This document shows, piece after piece, positions 54,546 through 64,000 of a stretch of DNA of 64,000 nucleotides. The notes under the pieces are model-generated. The model was given only the letters and a program-made list of their open reading frames with translations. It had not been told where the DNA came from and searched no databases. Source of the stretch: Streptomyces dangxiongensis (GTDB taxonomy: Bacteria; Actinomycetota; Actinomycetes; Streptomycetales; Streptomycetaceae); assembly GCF_003675325.1 (NCBI RefSeq), contig NZ_CP033073.1, positions 4,154,001 through 4,218,000 of the forward strand, read 5' to 3'. Position numbers and translations under genes: made by a program. Numbering within the stretch: position 1 is the stretch's first letter; every line of letters begins with the position of its first letter.

Positions 54546-55382
54546 CTACACCGGCCGGGACCGGAGTCCCTCCAGCAGGATGTCCAGCAGCCGCGCGGAC
54601 GCCGCCGCCTGCTGTGCCGCGTCCGGCAGTGACGGGGCCGCCGTGGCGATCACCAACAGCACGTCGCCCACGGACACGTCCGCCCGCAGCTCACCCGCCG
54701 CGCGCGCCCGCTCCACGAGCTGCCCGACCACCTCGAGCAGTGCCCCGGCCCCGGTGTCGTCGGCCGTCAGCGAGACCTCGTCCGCCACCAGCCGCAGCTC
54801 ACCACCGCCCGGCTGCACCCGCTGCTGGGGCATCCGGGTCTCCTCGGCCGAGGAGACCGAGGAGACCCGGGCGACCGCTTCGACCGGCGGGACGATCCCC
54901 ACCGAGCCGGCCGGCCCACCTGACGCCTCCGACTCGTCCGGACCGGCGGAGCCGACCCGCAGCACCTGCGGCGGCAGCAGCCGTCCGGCCCCCGACGCCA
55001 CGGACGTCCGCAGGAACCGCGACAGAGCCGACCACGGCTCGTCCTCCTGCCCGAGCGCGGTCCGCGCCTGCTCGGTCAGCCGTGCCGTCTCCTCCTGAGC
55101 GATCCGCCGGACCAGCACGTCCTTGCTCGGGAAGCGCCGGTACACCGTGCCGACCCCGACCCGCGCGCGTCGCGCCACGTCCTCCATCGGCGCGCCGTAA
55201 CCCAGCTCGCCGAACACCTCACGCGCCGCACGCAGCACGTGTTCCAGATTGCGCTGTGCGTCCACCCGCAGCGGTGTCGTACGCGCCCCGTCCGCGCGTC
55301 CGTCGCCCATCGCCGCGGTCATCGATCCGCCACCGGGCGTGATGGTGGCCGTAGATGCCCAATGCTTGTCCTGAACATGCAT
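54546..55382 (-). CDS. atrA: TetR-family regulator, AtrA-like
   Basis: A 278-residue regulator with an N-terminal TetR HTH (NLEHVLRAAREVFGELGYGAPMEDVARRARVGVGTVYRRFPSKDVLVRRI) and an unusually long, Ser/Gly/Glu-rich ligand domain. Position (next to the ECF sigma factor and divergent NDH-2 gene) corresponds to atrA of S. coelicolor (SCO4118 from memory), which activates actII-ORF4 and, in S. griseus, strR. The identification rests on family plus synteny. Start ATG at 55382. Confidence 0.8.
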   Translation of the reverse strand: MHVQDKHWASTATITPGGGSMTAAMGDGRADGARTTPLRVDAQRNLEHVLRAAREVFGELGYGAPMEDVARRARVGVGTVYRRFPSKDVLVRRIAQEETARLTEQARTALGQEDEPWSALSRFLRTSVASGAGRLLPPQVLRVGSAGPDESEASGGPAGSVGIVPPVEAVARVSSVSSAEETRMPQQRVQPGGGELRLVADEVSLTADDTGAGALLEVVGQLVERARAAGELRADVSVGDVLLVIATAAPSLPDAAQQAAASARLLDILLEGLRSRPV

Positions 55383-55761
55383 GTGTTTCCCCCGGTAATG
55401 ACGTCTCCCCCCGGAGACTCCCCGCCACTGAATGCGAAGTGCGCGGAAGTGGCATCGGTCCCGACCGGACCCGCCCGTCGCGGACCCGCTCGACCACAGT
55501 CCCTACACCCCGTCGACACACGAACATAGTTGAGAGGCAGTCAATTCAGAAGGGGCAGGTTCCGCACAGTGCGCCCCCCGATCGGAGTACGGAGCACGTA
55601 CGCCCCGATTGCGCCCCTTCGTGCACTGTCGCCCGCCCCCGCTGACCTGCCCCGATTCGTCCTGCGGGGACACCGCGGCCGACCTTGGGCACACCAGGCC
55701 GCCGGTCACACAAATTGCCGGGGCTGTGGACAAACAACTGCGCCGGGTGCGTCATGGGACG
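55383..55761. other. Divergent promoter region between atrA and NDH-2 gene
   Basis: About 380 bp without a supported gene. It should hold both divergent promoters. No strong -35/-10 pair is evident on reading. Confidence 0.45.
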
Positions 55762-57138
55762 GTGAAGGAACGTGCGCGCATTCTGGTTGTCGGCGGCGGC
55801 TACGTCGGGATGTACACGGCCCTGCGCCTCCAGCGGAAGCTGAAGGGCGAGCTGCGGAGGGGCGAGGTCGACATCACGGTCGTCACTCCGGACCCGTACA
55901 TGACGTACCAGCCCTTCCTTCCGGAGGCCGCCGCCGGCTCGATCTCCCCGCGGCATGTCGTCGTCCCGCTGCGCCGCGTCCTGGACCGCTGCCACGTGGT
56001 CGTCGGGGAGGTGACGTCCCTGGACCACGCGACCCGCACCGCCGCCGTCAGCACGCTCGCCACCGCCGAGGAGGGCCGACCCGCCGAACTCCTCGGCTAC
56101 GACGAACTCGTGCTCGCCCCCGGCTCGGTCTCCCGCACCCTGCCCGTCCCCGGCCTCGCGGAGTACGGCATCGGCTTCAAGACCGTCGAGGAGGCCATCG
56201 GCCTGCGCAACCACGTCATCGAACAGATGGACATCGCCTCCTCCACCCGCGACCCCGCCATCCGCGACGCCGCCCTCACCTTCGTGTTCGTCGGCGGCGG
56301 CTACGCGGGCGTGGAGGCCCTCGGCGAGCTGGAGGACATGGCCCGCTACACCGCTCGCTACTACCACAACATCCACCCCGACGACATGAAGTGGATCCTC
56401 GTGGAGGCCACCGACCGCATCCTCCCCGAGGTCGGCGTGGAGATGGGCCGCTACACCGTCACCGAGCTGCGCCGCCGCAACATCCAGGTGCTGCTCGACA
56501 CCCGCCTGGAGTCCTGCGCCGGCCGCGTCGCCGTCCTCAGCGACGGCCAGCGCTTCCCGACCCGTACGGTCGTGTGGACCGCCGGCGTGCGACCGCACCC
56601 GCTGCTCGCCGCCACCGGCCTCCCGCGCACCGACCGCGGCCGGCTCAGGTGCACGGCCCAGCTAACGATCGACGGCACGGAGCACGCCTGGGCCGCGGGC
56701 GACGCCGCCGCCGTACCCGACGTCACGGCCGCCGTACCCGGCGCCGAGACCGCCCCCAACGCCCAGCACGCGGTCCGCCAGGCCCGCACCCTCGGCGACA
56801 ACATCGCGCACTCCCTGCGCGGTGAGCCCCTGGAGACGTACGCGCACAAGTACGTCGGCTCGGTCGCCTCCCTCGGCCTGCACAAGGGCGTCGCCCAGGT
56901 CTACGGCCGCCGGCTGAAGGGCTACCCTGCCTGGTTAATGCACCGCGTGTACCACCTCAGCCGGGTGCCCACCTTCAACCGCAAGGCCCGGGTGCTCGCC
57001 GAATGGACCCTCGCCGGACTCTTCAAACGCGAGATCGTCTCGCTCGGCTCACTCGAACACCCCCGAGCGGAATTCGAACTTGCGGCCGGTGGAAAGTCCC
57101 CTCACGACCCCTCCGACGACCCGAAGGGGTCGTCCTGA
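55762..57138 (+). CDS. ndh: Type II NADH dehydrogenase (NDH-2)
   Basis: A 458-residue membrane-associated flavoprotein that passes electrons from NADH to menaquinone without pumping protons. FAD motif RILVVGGGYVGMYTAL at the N-terminus, conserved YMTYQPFLPEAAAGSISPRH, NADH motif LTFVFVGGGYAGVEALGELE, second FAD site AWAAGDAAAVPD, and a C-terminal amphipathic region with LHKGVAQVYGRRLKGYPAWL. GTG 55762 is chosen for protein quality; upstream starts are possible since the frame is open. Confidence 0.92.
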   Translation: MKERARILVVGGGYVGMYTALRLQRKLKGELRRGEVDITVVTPDPYMTYQPFLPEAAAGSISPRHVVVPLRRVLDRCHVVVGEVTSLDHATRTAAVSTLATAEEGRPAELLGYDELVLAPGSVSRTLPVPGLAEYGIGFKTVEEAIGLRNHVIEQMDIASSTRDPAIRDAALTFVFVGGGYAGVEALGELEDMARYTARYYHNIHPDDMKWILVEATDRILPEVGVEMGRYTVTELRRRNIQVLLDTRLESCAGRVAVLSDGQRFPTRTVVWTAGVRPHPLLAATGLPRTDRGRLRCTAQLTIDGTEHAWAAGDAAAVPDVTAAVPGAETAPNAQHAVRQARTLGDNIAHSLRGEPLETYAHKYVGSVASLGLHKGVAQVYGRRLKGYPAWLMHRVYHLSRVPTFNRKARVLAEWTLAGLFKREIVSLGSLEHPRAEFELAAGGKSPHDPSDDPKGSS

Positions 57139-57271
57139 CCCGACCCGGGAACTCCACGGCGCGCCCCGGCGTCTGACGGTTGTCGCTCGCCGCGGCCCGC
57201 TCCCTGCCAGACTGCCCCACGACGTCGGACGGGCCACCCGCCCGCCCCAGCACCCACGAGGCCTTCCCCAA

Positions 57272-58918
57272 GTGAACTTCACGCGCTGGAGCGCCCGGCT
57301 CCCCGGAACGCAGCGCCGCGCTGCCGCGCGGACCAAGACGCCGGTCCCCCCGGACCGGCGGGGAGAAGGCTCCGTGCCCGCGGCCCGCGCCGAACGGTCC
57401 GCCGACGGCACACCCCCGGTGCCCGCGGTCGACGAACTGCCCGCGCGTGAAGTGCTCGACCGCGTCCCGGCCCTCGTCGCCCTCGTCCACGGCCCGGACC
57501 ACCGCATCGCCTACGTCAACGACGCCTACACGGCGGCCTTCGGCACCCGGCCCACCTGCGCCCCCGCCCGCGAGGCCCTGCCCGAACTCGCCCAACTGGG
57601 CCTGTTCCCGCTCCTCGACCAGGTACTGCGCAGCGGCAGACCCCGCACCCTGAAGTCCCGCAAGGCCGTAGACGGCCGCTCGTACACCTTCACCTGCACC
57701 CCCGTCGCCGAGGACGGCGACCGCGGCGCCGGCGTACTGGTCTTCGCCACGGACGTCACCGACCACGCCGAGGCCGCCGAACGCCTGCGCGCCAGCGAGC
57801 GCCGCCAGCGGGAAACCGCCGTCACCCTCCAGCGCTCCCTGCTCCCACAGGAACTGGAACAGCCCGACGACCTGCGCATCGCCGCCACCTACCAGCCCGG
57901 CGGCACCGAGGCGGCGGTCGGCGGCGACTGGTACGACGTGATCACCCTCGGCGGTGGCCGCACCGCCCTGGTCATCGGCGACGTCATGGGCCGCGGGGTG
58001 CGCGCCGCCGCCGTCATGGGCCAGCTCCGCACGGCCGTCCGCGCCTACGCCCGCCTGGACCTCCCTCCGCACGAGGTGCTCCAGCTACTGGACGGCCTCG
58101 CCACCGAGATCGACCCCCATCAGATCGCCACCTGCTGCTACGCCGTCCACGACCCCAGCGAGGGCCGCCTGGTGTACGCCTCCGCGGGCCATCTGCCGAT
58201 CCTGGTCCGCGACGAGAACGGCACCGTCTCCCGCACCGACGAACCCACCGGCCCGCCCCTCGGCACCGGCGGCTGGATGCACTCCTCCGGCTCCATCGCC
58301 CTCGGCCCCGGCGCCACGGCCGTCCTCTACACCGACGGCCTGGTCGAGCGCCGGGACGCCGACCTGGACGAGGGCATCGCCTCGCTCGCCGGCGCCCTCG
58401 CCGGGGCCACCGGCACCCCGCAGGTCGTCTGCGACCGCCTGGTCCGCTCGGCCGGGGTCACCGCCGACCACGACGACGACGTGGCCGTCCTCGTCCTCCA
58501 GCACCCCGCCCGCACGGGCCCCGACGGCGACCTCTTCCGCAACGCGGCCCTGGAACTCCTCGGCGGTGTCGAAGCGGCCCCCCGCGCGCGTGCCTTCGCC
58601 TCCGGCGTCCTCACAAGCTGGCGCTTCCCCACCGAGCTGCACGACCTCGGTGTCCTCGCCGCCAGCGAACTGGTCGCCAACAGCCTCCAGCACGGCACCC
58701 CGCCCATGCGCCTCAGACTCCGCCGCACCGACCGCCGCCTCATCGTGGAGGTCACCGACGGCGACGACCACCTGCCCCGGCGCCGCCGCGCCGAACCCGG
58801 CGACGAGTCCGGCCGGGGCATCGCCATCGTGGCGACGATCGCCACAAGCTGGGGCTGCCGCCGCACGCCGGACGGCGGCAAAGCGGTGTGGTGCGAGTTC
58901 GTCCTGCCCAAGCGCTGA
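57272..58918 (+). CDS. PAS-PP2C (SpoIIE/RsbU)-HATPase protein
   Basis: A 548-residue signalling protein. A PAS domain (VPALVALVHGPDHRIAYVNDAYTAAFG, about 60-160) is followed by a PP2C-type phosphatase (about 185-390): QRSLLPQELEQPDDLRIAATYQPG, VGGDWYDV with metal-binding Asp, YTDGLVERRD, HDDDVAVLVL; then a C-terminal HATPase of anti-sigma-factor kinase type (VLAASELVANSLQHGTPP, GRGIAIVATIATSWG). Such proteins control partner-switching sigma factor networks, abundant in Streptomyces. Start GTG at 57272. Confidence 0.9.
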   Translation: MNFTRWSARLPGTQRRAAARTKTPVPPDRRGEGSVPAARAERSADGTPPVPAVDELPAREVLDRVPALVALVHGPDHRIAYVNDAYTAAFGTRPTCAPAREALPELAQLGLFPLLDQVLRSGRPRTLKSRKAVDGRSYTFTCTPVAEDGDRGAGVLVFATDVTDHAEAAERLRASERRQRETAVTLQRSLLPQELEQPDDLRIAATYQPGGTEAAVGGDWYDVITLGGGRTALVIGDVMGRGVRAAAVMGQLRTAVRAYARLDLPPHEVLQLLDGLATEIDPHQIATCCYAVHDPSEGRLVYASAGHLPILVRDENGTVSRTDEPTGPPLGTGGWMHSSGSIALGPGATAVLYTDGLVERRDADLDEGIASLAGALAGATGTPQVVCDRLVRSAGVTADHDDDVAVLVLQHPARTGPDGDLFRNAALELLGGVEAAPRARAFASGVLTSWRFPTELHDLGVLAASELVANSLQHGTPPMRLRLRRTDRRLIVEVTDGDDHLPRRRRAEPGDESGRGIAIVATIATSWGCRRTPDGGKAVWCEFVLPKR

Positions 58919-58996
58919 CCACCGCCGAGCGCCGACCCCCTACAGCCACCGCCGCTGCGGTCAGTGGCGCCGCCGCGCGGCACGGCAACGGGCGCC

Positions 58997-60286
58997 CTAC
59001 GCCTCCGCGGCCACCGGCTCCGTGGACGCACCACCACGCGTGACCACCCGGCTGGACCGCGCCAGCCACGGCTGGTCCTGGACGGCGGTGAGCTGCCGCC
59101 CCAGCCGCAGCGCCAGGTAGGTGATTCCCAGCGAGAACAGCAGGAAGGTCACGACGTACGGCGCGTGCAGCGACGCGCCCAGAGGGCCGCCCACCGCCGG
59201 GCCGACCGCCAGCGCCAGTTGCTTGACCAGTGCGAAAGCCGAGTTGTACTGCCCGGCCATGCCCTCCGGGGCCAGATCGGCGACCAGCGGCGCGACCGTC
59301 GGCGACAGCATCGCCTCGCCCAGCCCGAACAGCGCGTACGTCGACACGAACGCGGCCGTGGCCATCTCCTGGCTGCCGTGCCCCAGCCCCGCGTACCCGG
59401 CGGCCAGCCAGGCCACGGCCCAGATCAGCCCGACCCCGGCGATCACCCGGGACCGGCGCCGCCGCTCCACGAACCTCAGCACGGCGAACTGGGCCACCAC
59501 GATCATCAGGGTGTTCGCGGCCAGCGCCGTCCCCAGCGCCGAGGTGGATATCCCGGCGGCCTCCACCCCGTACGCGCTCAGGCCCGACTCGAACTGTCCG
59601 TAGCAGGCGAAGAACAGTACGAAGCCCAGCACGCACAACTGCACCATCGTCCGGTTCCCGAGCAACTGCTTCCAGCCGCCCTTCGCCGACCGCGCGGGCG
59701 CGTCCTCGATCCGTGGCGAGTGCGGCATCCGCACCGTCGCCACCACACCGACCAGCAGCAGGAACACGGCCGCCTCGATCGCGAACAGCAGCGTGAACGA
59801 GGACGCGCGGGTGGTGTCGACGAGGTGGCCGCCGATGAGACCGCCGACGCCCAGCCCCAGGTTCTGGAGGAAGAACTGCATCGCGAACGCCCGCGAGCGG
59901 GTGTCCGCCGTCGAACAGTCCACGATCATCGTCGCGAGGGCCGGCTGCATCACGGCCTGTCCGGCGCCGAGCGCCGCCGCGGAGAGCAGCACGGTGGCGG
60001 CGGCGCCCGCGAGACCGAGGCTCAGCGCGCCCAGGGCGGCGGTCACCAGAGCGGCGACCAGGACCGGCAGCGGGCCGCGCCGCACGATCGCCCGGCCGGC
60101 GAACGGCAGCACGATCAGCGCGGCCACGGCGAAGACGGCGAGCACCAGTCCCGCTGTCACGGCTCCCAGTCCCCGCACCTGCGCCACATAGACGTACAGG
60201 TAGGGGACGGTGAAGCCGAGCCCGAACGCGCTGAGTGCGTTACCCACGTGGATCCGGCGCATCGCTGCGCCCATCGCCCTGGTCAC
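58997..60286 (-). CDS. MFS transporter
   Basis: A 429-residue major facilitator with 12 predicted TM helices; the loop 2-3 region reads VLPFAGRAIVRRGPLPVLVAALV. It resembles drug-efflux MFS proteins. The start is chosen at GTG 60286 because GGAAGAGG precedes it; an upstream GTG at 60301 lacks a ribosome site. It is divergent from a MarR gene with repeats in between, implying substrate-dependent derepression. Substrate unknown. Confidence 0.88.
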   Translation of the reverse strand: MTRAMGAAMRRIHVGNALSAFGLGFTVPYLYVYVAQVRGLGAVTAGLVLAVFAVAALIVLPFAGRAIVRRGPLPVLVAALVTAALGALSLGLAGAAATVLLSAAALGAGQAVMQPALATMIVDCSTADTRSRAFAMQFFLQNLGLGVGGLIGGHLVDTTRASSFTLLFAIEAAVFLLLVGVVATVRMPHSPRIEDAPARSAKGGWKQLLGNRTMVQLCVLGFVLFFACYGQFESGLSAYGVEAAGISTSALGTALAANTLMIVVAQFAVLRFVERRRRSRVIAGVGLIWAVAWLAAGYAGLGHGSQEMATAAFVSTYALFGLGEAMLSPTVAPLVADLAPEGMAGQYNSAFALVKQLALAVGPAVGGPLGASLHAPYVVTFLLFSLGITYLALRLGRQLTAVQDQPWLARSSRVVTRGGASTEPVAAEA

Positions 60287-60315
60287 GTTCACCTCTTCCA
60301 CTAGTTAGACCTGAA

Positions 60316-60361
60316 GACTTCGAAGCTAAAGAGTACACATCGAAGGACTTCGAGGCAAAGG
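60316..60361. promoter_or_regulatory. Tandem putative MarR operators
   Basis: Two related 16-bp sequences, GACTTCGAAGCTAAAG (60316) and GACTTCGAGGCAAAGG (60346), exactly 30 bp apart (three helical turns). The first contains a CTTCGAAG palindrome. They cover the divergent MFS/MarR promoters. Confidence 0.6.
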
Positions 60362-60371
60362 AGGTGCGTGC

Positions 60372-60377
60372 GATACT
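60372..60377 (+). promoter_or_regulatory. -10 element of leaderless MarR transcript
   Basis: GATACT ends 6 bp before the ATG at 60384 and there is no ribosome site at proper distance (a GGAGG lies 20 nt away), so transcription probably starts at the A of ATG. Confidence 0.45.
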
Positions 60378-60383
60378 GCGTCC

Positions 60384-60932
60384 ATGGCCGACACCCCCGG
60401 CGTCGCGGAGCCGACACTCGAAGAACAGATCGCGGCGTACCAGCGCGAGTTCCAGGACCTCGACCCCCAGGTCGAGAAGATCGTGTCGGCGCTCTCCCGG
60501 CTGAACCGCCGCATGAACGTCGCGTACGGCCGCCAGACCGCCGCCCTCGGCATCAGCAACGCCGAGTGGGAGGTCCTCAAGGCGCTCGTGCTTTCCGGCG
60601 TCCCGTACCGCATGGGCCCCGGCGAACTGGCCAAGCGGCTCGGCCTCACCCCGGCCGCCATGACCCACCGGATCGACCGCATGGTCGCCGAGGGCCTGGT
60701 CACCCGGGACCGTGACGAGTCCAACCGCGTCCGGGTCATCGTGGAGCTGACCCCCGGCGGCCGCGAGAAGTGGCTGGAGGCGATGCGCATGGCGACCGTG
60801 TTCGAGGAGGAGCTGCTCCAGGACCTGACCCCCGTGGAGCGTGTCGTGCTCGGCGAGGTCCTGACCCGGCTGCTGCGCAGGGTGGAGCACGCCCAGCCGG
60901 ACGCCGGTGGCCGGCTCAGCGACCTCGACTGA
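60384..60932 (+). CDS. MarR-family transcriptional regulator
   Basis: A 182-residue winged-helix protein: NAEWEVLKALVLSGVPYRMGPGELAKRLGLTPAAMTHRIDRMVAEGLVTRDRDESNRVRVIVELTPGG. Helical dimerisation segments surround it. It is divergent from the MFS gene and probably represses both. The coding start is the ATG at 60384, likely leaderless. Confidence 0.92.
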   Translation: MADTPGVAEPTLEEQIAAYQREFQDLDPQVEKIVSALSRLNRRMNVAYGRQTAALGISNAEWEVLKALVLSGVPYRMGPGELAKRLGLTPAAMTHRIDRMVAEGLVTRDRDESNRVRVIVELTPGGREKWLEAMRMATVFEEELLQDLTPVERVVLGEVLTRLLRRVEHAQPDAGGRLSDLD

Positions 60933-60959
60933 GCCGTCACCGCGGGCGACCTAAAGATC

Positions 60960-61002
60960 TTGACAGCAGGGTGTTGACACGCCCTTGTCTGATCCGTACA
61001 GT
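60960..61002 (+). promoter_or_regulatory. rRNA operon promoter P1
   Basis: TTGACA at 60974 and TACAGT at 60997 with 17-bp spacing, nearly consensus. A second TTGACA at 60960 lies just upstream. First of several promoters of the rrn operon. Confidence 0.75.
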
Positions 61003-61146
61003 TCTTCGGGTTGCCGCAGAGCCGTAACGGTTCTGCGACCGCACCTCAGCCGCCTCGAGCGGCACCCTCAAACACCAGCACGACCCCTGACCGGATTGAT
61101 TTCGGCGTGCCCGAATTCAAATTCGAATATGGACTCGGCGGCCCGA

Positions 61147-61345
61147 TTGGGAATCGCCGGACGGATCGGCTAAGGTTTGAGACGTCGGAACGGCCCAACA
61201 GCCGGGAAGGCAAGCCCCCTCTGACTGGGAGTCAGACGCCGAAAGGGTCTGATAGAGTCGGAACCGCCGGAAAGGGAAACGCGGAAGCGGGAACCTGGAA
61301 AGCGCCGAGGAAATCAGATCGAGAAAAGATCTGATAGAGTCGGAA
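61147..61345 (+). promoter_or_regulatory. Further tandem rRNA promoters
   Basis: TTGGGA/TAAGGT (61147/61171, 18 bp), then two identical 16-bp blocks TCTGATAGAGTCGGAA at 61248 and 61330, each containing a TAGAGT -10-like hexamer. A 7-bp inverted repeat (TCAGATC/GATCTGA, 61314-61334) overlaps the last. Streptomyces rrn operons typically have four promoters. Confidence 0.6.
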
Positions 61346-61586
61346 ACGCAAGACCGAAGGGAAGCGCCCGGAGGAAAGCCCGAGAGGGTGAGTACAAAGG
61401 AAGCGACCGTTCCTTGAGAACTCAACAGCGTGCCAAAAGTCAACGCCAGATATGTTGATACCCCGTTCCTCTCGGTTACGAGGGGGCGAGGTTCCTTTGA
61501 AATAACACAGCGAGGACGCTGTGTGCGAGAGGATATTCCTCCTCTCGCACCGCTCTCGTGGTGTCATCCCGATTACGGGAAAACAT

Positions 61587-63412
<1,826 letters not shown>

Positions 63413-64000
63413 GCCAAGTTTTTAAGGGCGCACGGTGGATGCCTTGGCACCAGGAACCGATGAAGGACGTGGGAGGCCACGATAGTCCCCGGGGAGTCGT
63501 CAACCAGGCTTTGATCCGGGGGTTTCCGAATGGGGAAACCCGGCAGTCGTCATGGGCTGTCACCCTTGCCTGAACACATAGGGCAAGTGGAGGGAACGCG
63601 GGGAAGTGAAACATCTCAGTACCCGCAGGAAGAGAAAACAACCGTGATTCCGGGAGTAGTGGCGAGCGAAACCGGATGAGGCCAAACCGTATGCGTGTGA
63701 GACCCGGCAGGGGTTGCGTATACGGGGTTGCGGGATCTTTCTTTTACGGTCTGCCGGCCGTGAGACGAGTCAGAAACCGTTGATGTAGGCGAAGGGCATG
63801 CGAAAGGCCCGGCGTAGAGGGTAAGACCCCCGTAGTCGAAACGTCAACGGCTCGTTTGAAAGACACCCAAGTAGCACGGGGCCCGAGAAATCCCGTGTGA
63901 ATCTGGCGGGACCACCCGCTAAGCCTAAATATTCCCTGGTGACCGATAGCGGATAGTACCGTGAGGGAATGGTGAAAAGTACCGCGGGAGCGGAGTGAAA
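63413..64000 (+). rRNA. rrl: 23S ribosomal RNA, 5' part (continues beyond window)
   Basis: Begins near GCCAAGTTTTTAAGGGCGCA, the standard 5' region of actinobacterial 23S, and continues through GGTGGATGCCTTGGCACC to the window end. Only the first ~590 bases are present; the exact 5' end is uncertain by several bases. Confidence 0.96.

Overview
This is high-GC actinobacterial chromosome, almost certainly Streptomyces. The gene content and order (purF-purM-DUF3073-vdh-orf-bldC ... hrpA ... DEAD-box helicase ... trmB ... nsdA-like gene, AfsR-like regulator, ECF sigma factor, atrA-like gene, NDH-2 ... rRNA operon) matches, from memory, the conserved core-arm arrangement of the S. coelicolor SCO4086-SCO4122 neighbourhood. 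GTG starts, several apparent leaderless starts, a perfect ParB site (parS) and an rRNA operon with no spacer tRNAs agree with a Streptomyces chromosome not far from oriC.

Layout: (1) 1-19.2 kb, core chromosome: the end of purF, purM, valine dehydrogenase, the developmental regulator bldC, HrpA helicase, tRNA-Asp/Phe/Asp/Glu genes with an embedded parS, a metallophosphoesterase, a small zincin, a lipoprotein, a DEAD-box helicase with a tandem-repeat RGG-like tail, an APC permease and tRNA-Lys. (2) 19.27-35.81 kb, a 16.5-kb integrative element in the 3' end of tRNA-Lys, bounded by 47-bp direct repeats (attL/attR). It carries a tyrosine integrase, an XRE regulator, an excisionase-like small protein and a DUF3631 ATPase, but no recognisable conjugation or replication-initiation gene. 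Cargo includes a protein of unknown function next to attL, a truncated kinase-like gene, an HTH/TPR regulator plus NUDIX hydrolase module, a membrane protein interrupted by an in-frame amber codon with a small partner sharing its C-terminal motif, a MurF-like remnant, a PD-(D/E)xK-like protein, and two insertion sequences sitting end to end. (3) 35.8-60.9 kb, core chromosome again: a decayed ribA remnant beside a MarR gene and a domain-permuted RibD-like protein, initiator tRNA, a c-di-AMP (ydaO) riboswitch in front of an M23 peptidase, an aldo/keto reductase, PrsW, TrmB, LhgO, an NsdA-like regulator, an orphan lasso-cyclase-like protein, an AfsR-like regulator, a membrane-tethered ECF sigma factor with a frameshift, an AtrA-like TetR, NDH-2, a PAS-PP2C-HATPase protein and an MFS/MarR pair. 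(4) 60.95-64 kb, the rRNA operon: tandem promoters, 16S, spacer and the start of 23S.

The best candidate for something undescribed is the element cargo at 29.1-31.3 kb: a two-helix membrane protein and a small soluble protein sharing an unusual NFGxxNxGxMSGP/QAAPFS motif, with the first gene broken by a stop codon in this strain. The att architecture, including a spare terminator and arm-site-like repeats, is the second.
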